DNA of 6,071 bases from an uncultured Clostridia bacterium (GTDB lineage: Bacteria > Bacillota > Clostridia > Christensenellales > CAG-138). Within the stretch, counting starts at the first letter, position 1, and every line of letters starts with the position of its first letter. The stretch covers positions 1 to 6,071 of the forward strand of contig CALEPU010000084.1 of assembly GCA_937913075.1 (NCBI GenBank), in the 5' to 3' direction. Positions 1 to 5,933 of the stretch are shown here, piece by piece. The position numbers were made by a program, and so were the translations under genes. Under the pieces are notes generated by a model. The model did not search any database. It was not told the origin of the DNA and saw nothing but the letters and a program-made list of their open reading frames with translations.

Positions 1-44
1 TCGTCGATATCTATTGCGAGCAGCTTGTATTTGGGTTCACTCAT
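1..44 (-). CDS. HAD-superfamily (Cof-type) hydrolase, N-terminal fragment
   Basis: Only the first 14 codons lie in the window; the gene runs off the left edge. The visible peptide is MSEPKYKLLAIDID, and the next codon begins GA, so residue 15 is Asp or Glu. A Lys-Leu-Leu-Ala-Ile-Asp-Ile-Asp start matches motif I of HAD hydrolases (DxD followed by G or D, then T), in which the first Asp, here D12, would be the phosphorylated nucleophile. Cof-type sugar-phosphate or nucleotide phosphatases commonly begin this way. The ATG comes one base after the uvrC stop codon, and the GAGGAG in the last uvrC codons serves as its ribosome binding site, so translation is probably coupled to uvrC. The substrate cannot be told from this fragment, and another protein with a similar first strand is possible. 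Confidence 0.55.
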   Translation of the reverse strand, partial: MSEPKYKLLAIDID

Positions 45-45
45 T

Positions 46-1908
46 TTAAGGCTCCTCATCGTTTGCTTTGGTTTCTTTGGTTTCTTCGTTATGGAAATAG
101 GCATACACGGCTTTTGCTGCGGGCAAATTCATGCCCGGCGCAGCCGCAAGCTCCTCTACCGAGGCTGACCTTATCGCATCCATGGTGAGAAAGCTGTCGA
201 AGAGCGCGCGTCTGCGCTTTTCACCAACGCCCTGTATATTTTGCAGTACCGAGAAGAGAGTGGTCTTCGCCCTCATGCTCCTGTGGTAGGTTATGGCAAA
301 GCGGTGCGCCTCATCCCTGATCCTTTGCAGCAGATGCAGAGCGGGACTGCTCTTGGGCAATATCACACTCTCCTCGACGTCCGGCAGTATGATCTCCTCA
401 TTCCTTTCCGCAAGGCCTATTGCGGGAATGTGCTGCAAGCCGAAATCCGCAAGCACCTCCAGCGCAACATTGAGCTGACCCCTGCCGCCGTCCATTATCA
501 AAAGGTCGGGCAGCTCGGAGAATTTTTCATCGCCCTCAGCCGCCCTTGTGAAGCGCCTTGTAAGGTGTTCCCTCATTGCCTCGTAATCATCGCCCTCGAC
601 CCGTGTCTTAGTGCGGAAACGACGGTACTGCTGCTTTTCCGCCTTGCCTTCGATGAATACGACCATCGAGCCCACAGTATCGCGCCCCTGAAAATGCGAG
701 TTGTCGAAGCACTCCATCCTGTGCGGCAGCACCTCGAGACCTATTACACGCGAAAGCTCGACAAGCGCTCCCTCGCCCCGCTCCCACTCCCTGTGGGTGA
801 GCTCCTGCCTGCGCTTTAAGCTCTCTGTCCCGTTCATTGCGGCGAGGTCGGCAAGCTGCTTCTTCTCTCCCCTTTGGGGAACTGTGATCTTTACGGCATG
901 ACCGCCTTTTTCGCGCAGCCAGTCGGTTACGGCGGCGGCGTTTTCGGGGGCGGCTCTCACCACTATCTCCGGCGGGATATAGCCGCTGTCGGCATAGAAT
1001 TGGGTGATGAATGACTCCAATATCTCGCTCTCCGGCTCGTCGTCGGCGGAAACGAAATAGCTGTCCGCCATAACGACCTTGCCCTCGCGCATCATCATGG
1101 CATAGACCACTGTGTTGATATCATCCCTCGCAACGGCAAAAACGTCGAAGCTGTTTACCATAGTCGTTGCGGCGCGCTGCTTTTGAGCAAGGCTCTCGAT
1201 GGCTCTTATCCTGTCGCGCAGCACGGCGGCACGCTCGAACTCCATATTGAGCGAAGCCTCCTCCATCCTCTCGCGCAGAGCGTCGGTAAGCGGCTTGCAG
1301 TGTCCGTTGAGCATGGCGGAGATCTCATCAAGATAGGCGTGATACTGCTCCCTTGTGACGCTGCCGGAGCAGGGCGCACAGCATTTGCCGAGATGATACA
1401 TGAGGCATGGACGCTCGCGCCGCGCTATTGCCTTGGCTATATCCTTTTTGCAATGCCTTACGGGGAAATAATCGCGTATCGCCGTTATGGCCTCTCTTAA
1501 AGCAAGCGCTGAGAGGTAAGGACCGAAATATCTTGCGCCGTCCTTCCTGACCTTTCTTACTATCTCCGCTCTCGGGAAATCCTTGGAATAATCTATCCGG
1601 ACGTATGGAAAGCTCTTATCATCCTTTAATAATACGTTGTACCTCGGGCGGTGCTGCTTTATCATATTGCACTCAAGCGTGAGCGCCTCCGCCTCGGTCG
1701 CCGTCATGGTAAACTCAAAGTCGGCAATGTTTTGCACCATTGCGGCTACCTTGGGCGGCTTAGCGGTATTCTGAAAATACTGACGGACACGGTTTTTGAG
1801 GCTGACCGCCTTGCCGACGTATATTATTTCCCCAAGGGCGTTATACATGCGGTACACGCCGGGGCTGTCGGGCAGTAATTTGAGCTTGTCTTCGATAACG
1901 CTGTTCAT
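46..1908 (-). CDS. uvrC: UvrABC system protein C (excinuclease subunit C)
   Basis: UvrC makes the two incisions around a DNA lesion after UvrA and UvrB have loaded; it is cytoplasmic. All family modules are present in 620 aa, a normal length. The N-terminal GIY-YIG nuclease (about 12-92) shows GVY at 17-19, YVG at 30-32, E79 and N91, and makes the 3' cut. Cysteines 153, 168, 176 and 180 match the spacing of the 4Fe-4S ligands reported for E. coli UvrC. A UVR motif that contacts UvrB spans about 206-240. The C-terminal RNase H-like nuclease, which makes the 5' cut, carries D402, D440/D441, D473 and H535 in the expected contexts. Helix-hairpin-helix DNA-binding motifs occupy about 552-606. The start has AGGAGAG seven bases upstream. 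It is divergent from the serpin gene and followed one base later by a HAD-like gene. It appears intact. Confidence 0.98.
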   Translation of the reverse strand: MNSVIEDKLKLLPDSPGVYRMYNALGEIIYVGKAVSLKNRVRQYFQNTAKPPKVAAMVQNIADFEFTMTATEAEALTLECNMIKQHRPRYNVLLKDDKSFPYVRIDYSKDFPRAEIVRKVRKDGARYFGPYLSALALREAITAIRDYFPVRHCKKDIAKAIARRERPCLMYHLGKCCAPCSGSVTREQYHAYLDEISAMLNGHCKPLTDALRERMEEASLNMEFERAAVLRDRIRAIESLAQKQRAATTMVNSFDVFAVARDDINTVVYAMMMREGKVVMADSYFVSADDEPESEILESFITQFYADSGYIPPEIVVRAAPENAAAVTDWLREKGGHAVKITVPQRGEKKQLADLAAMNGTESLKRRQELTHREWERGEGALVELSRVIGLEVLPHRMECFDNSHFQGRDTVGSMVVFIEGKAEKQQYRRFRTKTRVEGDDYEAMREHLTRRFTRAAEGDEKFSELPDLLIMDGGRGQLNVALEVLADFGLQHIPAIGLAERNEEIILPDVEESVILPKSSPALHLLQRIRDEAHRFAITYHRSMRAKTTLFSVLQNIQGVGEKRRRALFDSFLTMDAIRSASVEELAAAPGMNLPAAKAVYAYFHNEETKETKANDEEP

Positions 1909-1932
1909 TCCGGTTCTCTCCTGCTGAGCAAT

Positions 1933-1961
1933 ATTATAAACTATTTTTAAAAAAATGGGAA
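1933..1961 (-). promoter_or_regulatory. Predicted sigma-A promoter for uvrC
   Basis: Read on the minus strand, a perfect TATAAT lies at 1938-1933, and TTCCCA (4 of 6 to TTGACA) lies at 1961-1956 with a 17-base spacer. The -10 box is about 25 bases upstream of the uvrC ATG, leaving a short leader that contains the AGGAGAG ribosome binding site (1922-1916). It lies back to back with the serpin promoter; the two -35 boxes are only six bases apart. Predicted from sequence only. Confidence 0.6.
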
Positions 1962-1967
1962 CCCGTC

Positions 1968-1996
1968 TTGCATTTGAATCGTTATATTAGTAGAAT
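1968..1996 (+). promoter_or_regulatory. Predicted promoter for the serpin gene
   Basis: TTGCAT (1968-1973) and TAGAAT (1991-1996) are separated by 17 bases, with the -10 box about 33 bases before the start codon. The -10 matches consensus at 5 of 6 positions but the -35 at only 3 of 6, so this is a weak or regulated promoter. A TATATT at 1983-1988 is an alternative -10 but has no -35 at a suitable distance. Confidence 0.45.
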
Positions 1997-2013
1997 TGAA
2001 CCACAATGATATC

Positions 2014-2021
2014 GAGGAGGT
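2014..2021 (+). promoter_or_regulatory. Ribosome binding site that fixes the serpin start
   Basis: GAGGAGGT is a near-perfect Shine-Dalgarno sequence placed eight bases before the ATG at 2030. It lies inside the frame that could be opened from an earlier in-frame ATG at 2006, which has no ribosome binding site of its own. Together with the signal peptide beginning at 2030, this places the start at 2030. Confidence 0.88.
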
Positions 2022-2029
2022 ATCGAACA

Positions 2030-3349
2030 ATGACTTTTAAACGTATCATATCCGTTATCATGGCAGCTTTGATGACTATGATGCTCTTCGGCTGCACTGC
2101 AAAAGTCCCGCAATCCGGCAGCGAGGATACACAGGCTCCCGCTGTGACCGACGACCCCTCCGCCGCAGCGGATGAGGGACGCGCCTACCTTAACGCCACG
2201 GGCGAGGTAAAGCCCATCGCCGTCTACGCTTCATTCGAGCAGGAGGCGGACTACCGCTATGACGAGCGCTATACCTCCGGCAACAACGCCTTTGCCGTGA
2301 CCATGACCCGTGCGCTTGAAAGCGCCTACGGCAAGGATTGGAGCGGCGTATGCTCTCCCCTTTCGCTCCAGCTCGCCTTGCAGATATTGGCAAACGGCGG
2401 CGATGACGAGACCGCAAGGCTCATGACCGAGGTCGTAAGCGGAGGCATGAGCCGTGAGGACGTCAATACCAGCACGGCAAAGCTTTTGAAGATATTCGGC
2501 TCCGCCAAGGGCGTGAGCGTAAACAACGCGGTGATAATCAGCAAGGATTACCGCATCAGCGAGGATTTTGCCGAGACCGCAGGCGAATACTACAATACCG
2601 CGATAGGCGTGCTCGACTTTATGGACGCGAAGGCTGCCGCGGCGCAGATAAACGATTGGATCGCCGAGCATACCGAGGGGCTCATCGACTCGCTGCTTTC
2701 CGATGACGATATCACTACCGAGACCGTCATGGTGCTTTTGAACACTCTCTCCTTAAAGCTGGAATGGGATAAAGAGTTTACCGCCTTCCGCGAGCTCAAA
2801 GAATTCTACGGTACCGAGGGCACACAGAGCGTGTCCATGATACGCCGCAGCGACGAGCTTGCCTACGGCAGCTTTGACGAGGGCGAGATCGCAGTCATTC
2901 CCTACTCCGGCGATGAGTACCGCATGGCGGTGCTGCTTCCCTCCGAGGGCTATACCCCTTACGAGGCAGTATGCGCGCTGATGGGACGCTGGAACGAGTG
3001 CGAAGCAAAACAGGGCACTGTTATGATGCCCAAGGTAGAGCTCGATACCGAGCTTGACGTAATGCAGATGCTTGACGCTCTCGGCATCGAAAAGGCAGTC
3101 AAGGGCAATTACACCGGGCTGCTTGCCGGCGACGTCGATACCCCCGTTTCGAAGATATTGCAGGGCGCTAAGCTTTCCGTCGACGAGTACGGCACGCTTG
3201 CAGCCGCGGCGACAGCCGTGATCTCCTACAAGGGGCTTCCCCTTCCCGACGAGTTCACGCTTGAATGCAACCGTCCCTATGCAATGGTCATCTATAACGT
3301 CGAGACCGGAGCGGTGCTGTTCGTAAGCATAGTAAACAACGTGGAGTAA
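2030..3349 (+). CDS. Serpin-family protease inhibitor, predicted lipoprotein
   Basis: Serpins trap serine or cysteine proteases by insertion of a cleaved reactive-centre loop. This 439-aa protein has a lipoprotein signal: basic Lys/Arg at 4-5, a hydrophobic core at 6-20, and LFGC with lipidated Cys22. An acidic linker (about 23-60) leads to a full serpin fold (about 83-439). Landmarks are SPLS at 109-112, INDW at 207-210, N238 in the motif that is usually NAxxFKG (here NTLSLKLEW), PYSGDEYRMAVLLP at 291-304, and the C-terminal NRPY at 414-417. The hinge is the inhibitory type: E386 (P17), G388 (P15), T389 (P14), Ala 391-394 (P12-P9), T395 (P8). By antithrombin numbering P1 is Gly402, with Lys401 at P2. 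The shutter His of many serpins is Gln378 here. The start at 2030 is set by its ribosome binding site. The fold is near certain; inhibition and target are inferred. Confidence 0.95.
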   Translation: MTFKRIISVIMAALMTMMLFGCTAKVPQSGSEDTQAPAVTDDPSAAADEGRAYLNATGEVKPIAVYASFEQEADYRYDERYTSGNNAFAVTMTRALESAYGKDWSGVCSPLSLQLALQILANGGDDETARLMTEVVSGGMSREDVNTSTAKLLKIFGSAKGVSVNNAVIISKDYRISEDFAETAGEYYNTAIGVLDFMDAKAAAAQINDWIAEHTEGLIDSLLSDDDITTETVMVLLNTLSLKLEWDKEFTAFRELKEFYGTEGTQSVSMIRRSDELAYGSFDEGEIAVIPYSGDEYRMAVLLPSEGYTPYEAVCALMGRWNECEAKQGTVMMPKVELDTELDVMQMLDALGIEKAVKGNYTGLLAGDVDTPVSKILQGAKLSVDEYGTLAAAATAVISYKGLPLPDEFTLECNRPYAMVIYNVETGAVLFVSIVNNVE

Positions 3350-3394
3350 GCGGTAAATTACCGACACCCTTCCGATAAAGCATCGGTACCAACG

Positions 3395-3426
3395 GCGCCT
3401 CGGGCTCATGCCCGCGGCGTCTTTTT
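3395..3426 (+). terminator. Intrinsic terminator after the serpin gene
   Basis: The arms CGGGC (3401-3405) and GCCCG (3410-3414) close a TCAT loop. After a single T/C mismatch the stem continues with GCGCC (3395-3399) against GGCGT (3416-3420), including one G-T wobble. The run CTTTTT follows directly. It separates serpin transcription from the next gene. Confidence 0.85.
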
Positions 3427-3471
3427 ATCGCTCTTGCAAACCCTTTTTATACAAATCTTATGCAAATCGGC

Positions 3472-3499
3472 TTGACTATCGCGGCGATTGGGTTATAAT
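3472..3499 (+). promoter_or_regulatory. Strong sigma-A promoter for the dockerin-protein gene
   Basis: TTGACT (3472-3477, 5 of 6) and a perfect TATAAT (3494-3499) are 16 bases apart. The start codon at 3530 is 30 bases downstream of the -10 box, with GGGAGG at 3517-3522 as ribosome binding site. This is the best promoter in the window, so the gene is probably transcribed on its own and can be well expressed. Two short palindromes overlap it: one in the spacer and one over the -10 box. Confidence 0.8.
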
Positions 3500-3505
3500 T
3501 TAACC
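3491..3505. repeat. Short palindrome over the -10 box
   Basis: GGTTA (3491-3495) and TAACC (3501-3505) are perfect inverted arms around TAATT, enclosing the TATAAT box. A second short palindrome, ATCGC-G-GCGAT (3478-3488), fills the promoter spacer. The placement suits a repressor operator, but five-base arms arise easily by chance and no regulator is visible nearby. Confidence 0.3.
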
Positions 3506-3529
3506 ATGTGAAAAAAGGGAGGCTCATAC

Positions 3530-5005
3530 ATGAAACGCTTTTTGGCAGTATTTACGGCTATGCTGATGCTTATGCTCTGCATACCGGTAACGGCTTTGAC
3601 TGATTATTCCGCGGCTCAGCGCACTGCGCTGCTCGATCTGACCGGCGTGACAGCCGCTACCTCCTCCGCGCGCGAGGGCTGGTCCTATGACCCCACGGGC
3701 GCCAGCGGCAATCCCCTGCTCGTGCTTGACAGCTACGGCAGCGCTGACGCACACAGCGCGCCCATTCTCCTGCCTGCGGACAGCACGATCGAGGTCAACG
3801 GAGAATGCTACATCGACAACGCCGTTCTGGGTGAGGATCACGACGTTATCAGCGGAAGCTATGACGGCTACCTCAACGTAACGGGCAGGGGTACTCTGAA
3901 CCTTTACGCGGATCAGTACCACGGCTGCGGCATAACGGTGCCTACGGGCGGCGAGTCCGCGCGCAACGAGATACTGACCGTAGAAAACGTGACCGTTAAT
4001 TACTACGGCATGGAGCGCACCATTTACACCGCCTACTACCTCAAGGCCGCGCTTTACGGCAACGAGGGACTCAGGCTTTACAACATGACGCTGAACACCC
4101 ATGAGGGCGGCTACGGCGTTTGGATGCGCGGCTATACGCTCGTCGGCGAGGCGCTCACCGAGGAAAATGCCGCAACGCTCGAGATAGCGGGCTGCACCAT
4201 CAATATCGAGAGCATCACGGGCAACAACTGGTCGTATGCCAAGGGCATTTACACCACCTACGGCAATATCCACGTTACCGAAAGCGACATAAACATCTCG
4301 GCAGGCTCCGGCAGCTTCAACGCATATAAGACCATAATCTTCGACAAGGGCTGCAATATCAACGTATTATCCATCCCTGTAAGCACCGCCGATTACGCAA
4401 AGATACTTTACTGCAACAGGCTCGTCATCAAAAACGGCATAGAGCGTATACACATCGGCTGCAATCGCTATATAGCGGGAGACGTTGTTTACACCAAGGA
4501 GCAGTATGTTTCCGAGCTCGGCGACGAGCTTACGGTCACCATAGGCAGCTTTGAAAACGGCAACTTTGCGGGCGGAACCGACCCCGATTATAACAACTGG
4601 CCCGCTTTTGAAGTGGTCGGCAGCACCGTGGTCGAGCCCACATATTACACCGTAAGCTTCTACGATTACGACGGCACGCTCCTTTCCGCTCAGCAGGTCG
4701 AGGAGGGCTGCGCAGCCGTCGCTCCAGAGGCTCCCGTGCATACCGGCAGGGTTTTCAAAGGCTGGAACGTTGATTTCGACTGCGTAACGAGCGACCTTGA
4801 CGTCACCGCCGTTTACGCGCTGCTCGGCGACGCGGACTGCAGCGGCGAGGTCAGCTTTGCCGACGTATCGCTCATTTACCTCTTCCTTATAAGCGGTAAC
4901 GTGCAGTTGAGCGAGCAGGGTCAGTTCAACGCCGACTTTGATCAAAATGGGGCTGTCGACTTTGCCGATATCTCGGCAATATATCTGTTTGCGATAGGCG
5001 GCTGA
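3530..5005 (+). CDS. Secreted dockerin protein with an InlB-type repeat
   Basis: This 491-aa protein has a signal peptide (basic KR at 2-3, hydrophobic to about 20, likely cleavage after VTA at 20-22). Residues about 25-365 match no domain I can name. They are rich in short beta-strand-like stretches with Gly turns and recurring phrases such as LNVTGRGTLNLYA and ILTVENVTVNYYG, suggesting a beta-solenoid, perhaps carbohydrate-binding. Six cysteines (93, 133, 222, 275, 295, 311) lie in this part. Residues about 372-429 form one InlB B/Flg_new-type repeat (YTVSFYDYDG, then FKGW, ending DVTAVY). Residues 433-491 are a type I dockerin: two calcium loops, D434-D445 and D469-D480, each followed by an IYLF helix. 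The dockerin should bind a cohesin on a scaffoldin or the cell surface. No catalytic motif is recognised. The gene has its own promoter and terminator. Secretion and the dockerin are firm; the role of the main domain is unknown. Confidence 0.9.
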   Translation: MKRFLAVFTAMLMLMLCIPVTALTDYSAAQRTALLDLTGVTAATSSAREGWSYDPTGASGNPLLVLDSYGSADAHSAPILLPADSTIEVNGECYIDNAVLGEDHDVISGSYDGYLNVTGRGTLNLYADQYHGCGITVPTGGESARNEILTVENVTVNYYGMERTIYTAYYLKAALYGNEGLRLYNMTLNTHEGGYGVWMRGYTLVGEALTEENAATLEIAGCTINIESITGNNWSYAKGIYTTYGNIHVTESDINISAGSGSFNAYKTIIFDKGCNINVLSIPVSTADYAKILYCNRLVIKNGIERIHIGCNRYIAGDVVYTKEQYVSELGDELTVTIGSFENGNFAGGTDPDYNNWPAFEVVGSTVVEPTYYTVSFYDYDGTLLSAQQVEEGCAAVAPEAPVHTGRVFKGWNVDFDCVTSDLDVTAVYALLGDADCSGEVSFADVSLIYLFLISGNVQLSEQGQFNADFDQNGAVDFADISAIYLFAIGG

Positions 5006-5022
5006 TACAACAAGACGATTTG

Positions 5023-5062
5023 AAGCATTGTCCCGCAGAGCTCCTGCGGGGCAAGCTTTTTT
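5023..5062 (+). terminator. Strong intrinsic terminator after the dockerin gene
   Basis: CCCGCAG (5032-5038) pairs perfectly with CTGCGGG (5044-5050) around the loop AGCTC. The stem extends outward through a T-G wobble, TTG with CAA, one bulged A (5027) and AAGC with GCTT, giving about 15 pairs in all. Six T residues (5057-5062) follow. The outer four pairs compete with the T tract. It stands only 24 bases before the rhaD start codon, so it limits readthrough into rhaD or acts as an attenuator. Confidence 0.85.
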
Positions 5063-5077
5063 AAGAGAAAAAATTTC

Positions 5078-5082
5078 GGAGG
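5078..5082 (+). promoter_or_regulatory. Ribosome binding site of rhaD, unusually close to its ATG
   Basis: GGAGG lies only four bases before the ATG at 5087, shorter than is usual. An in-frame ATG at 5096 would have 13 bases of spacing, which is longer than usual. I prefer 5087, because alignment with E. coli RhaD places the conserved WDERNGGN block at the same residue numbers from that start, but the three-residue difference is not settled. Confidence 0.6.
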
Positions 5083-5086
5083 CTGT

Positions 5087-5899
5087 ATGAAAGCGATGCT
5101 TGATGCGCCGTTTATCAATGCGATGCAGCGTGCCTGCACGGATATGTATGCCCACGGCTGGGACGAGAGGAACGGCGGAAATATCTCAATGCTTTTGGAC
5201 GAAAGCGAGCTTGCGGAGTACCTCGATATAAATGCCGTGCTCCGCATAATACCGACGGGCTTTGAGGCGCCCGAGCTCGCCGGGCGGTATCTTATCGTTA
5301 CCGGCACGGGAAAGTATTTTAAAAACGTACAGTATGAGCCCGAGAACTGTCTGGGGATATTCCGTATTGGCGACAGCGGCGATACCGCCGAGCTTTTGTG
5401 GGGACTTTCCGACGGCGGCGGTCCCACGAGCGAGCTGCCCGCCCATCTTATGAGCCACTGTGCAAGGCTTCGCGTCGACCCTCGGCATCGAGTTATAATG
5501 CACTGCCACCCGACGAATATGCTTGCCATGACCTTCGTGCATCCGCTCGATGAGCGCGAGTTTACGAGAACGCTTTGGCGAATGTGCTCGGAATGTATCG
5601 TCGTCTTCCCCGATGGGATAAACGTACTGCCTTGGATGCTCTGCGGCACCGAGGAAATAGGCGCAGCCACTGCCGAGAAGATGAGGACTGCGCGCATCGT
5701 CGTATGGGCGCAGCACGGCATATACGGCGCGGGACGCAGTCTCGACGAGGCTTACGGCCTCATTGAGACCGCCGAGAAGGCGGCAGAGGTCTATATGAAG
5801 ATCGCACATCTGCCCGTGCTCAACACCATAACCGACGATGGGCTCCGTCAGCTCGAAGCGCATTACGGAGTAAAGGCCAGACAAGGGTATCTGGATTGA
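5087..5899 (+). CDS. rhaD: Rhamnulose-1-phosphate aldolase
   Basis: RhaD is a zinc-dependent class II aldolase that splits L-rhamnulose 1-phosphate into dihydroxyacetone phosphate and L-lactaldehyde, the third step of L-rhamnose catabolism in the cytoplasm. The 270-aa length matches the family (274 in E. coli). Visible signatures are GWDERNGGN at 24-32, with N29 and N32 of the phosphate site, VTGTGK at 71-76, TSELPAH at 114-120 with catalytic E116, MHCH at 138-141 giving zinc ligands H139 and H141, and the third ligand H210 in AQHG. FPDG (174-177) and LPWM (181-184) also match E. coli RhaD closely, separating it from the related fuculose-phosphate aldolase. No rhamnose isomerase, kinase, transporter or regulator is in view. 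It lies just after a strong terminator with no promoter I can find, and is convergent with lepA. It appears intact. Confidence 0.95.
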   Translation: MKAMLDAPFINAMQRACTDMYAHGWDERNGGNISMLLDESELAEYLDINAVLRIIPTGFEAPELAGRYLIVTGTGKYFKNVQYEPENCLGIFRIGDSGDTAELLWGLSDGGGPTSELPAHLMSHCARLRVDPRHRVIMHCHPTNMLAMTFVHPLDEREFTRTLWRMCSECIVVFPDGINVLPWMLCGTEEIGAATAEKMRTARIVVWAQHGIYGAGRSLDEAYGLIETAEKAAEVYMKIAHLPVLNTITDDGLRQLEAHYGVKARQGYLD

Positions 5900-5904
5900 G
5901 CGCA

Positions 5905-5928
5905 AAAAGCAGCCGTGAGGCTGCTTTT
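5905..5928. terminator. Bidirectional terminator between rhaD and lepA
   Basis: AAAAGCAGCC (5905-5914) and GGCTGCTTTT (5919-5928) are perfect ten-base arms around a GTGA loop. The T run on each strand lets it end rhaD on the plus strand and lepA on the minus strand. The gap between the two stop codons is only 34 bases, so this hairpin fills most of it. Confidence 0.88.
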
Positions 5929-5933
5929 CCCGT

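Noticed and set aside
241..819. Plus-strand open frame opposite the 3' part of uvrC
   Set aside because: It is antisense to the conserved catalytic C-terminal domain of UvrC and its translation shows no family features.
2006..2029. In-frame earlier ATG that would add eight residues to the serpin
   Set aside because: The ATG at 2006 has no ribosome binding site, and the extension would place the strong GAGGAGGT inside the coding sequence and Arg-rich residues before a complete lipoprotein signal. The start at 2030 explains all of these.
3351..3386. Small inverted repeats just after the serpin stop (CGGTAA-A-TTACCG and CCGAT-AAAGC-ATCGG)
   Set aside because: Both stems are short and lack a T tract. 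The adjacent hairpin at 3395-3426 is the convincing terminator, so I assign no function to these.
2753..3409. Long minus-strand open frame antisense to the serpin
   Set aside because: It overlaps the most conserved part of the serpin, has no convincing promoter, and its translation resembles no family.
3440..3470. Near-repeated CAAATC/TGCAAATC words upstream of the dockerin promoter
   Set aside because: The copies are only six to eight bases long in AT-rich sequence and irregularly placed; they are not a CRISPR or a convincing regulator array.
3560..3580. Possible lipobox at Cys17 of the dockerin protein
   Set aside because: The residues before Cys are L-M-L, and a lipobox needs Gly, Ala or Ser directly before it. 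The segment also continues hydrophobic to VTA, which suits ordinary signal peptidase cleavage.
4367..5155. Long open frame on the minus strand antisense to the dockerin gene
   Set aside because: It lies opposite a protein with clear signal peptide, repeat and dockerin, crosses the terminator hairpin, and its translation shows no recognisable domain. It is a by-product of codon bias.
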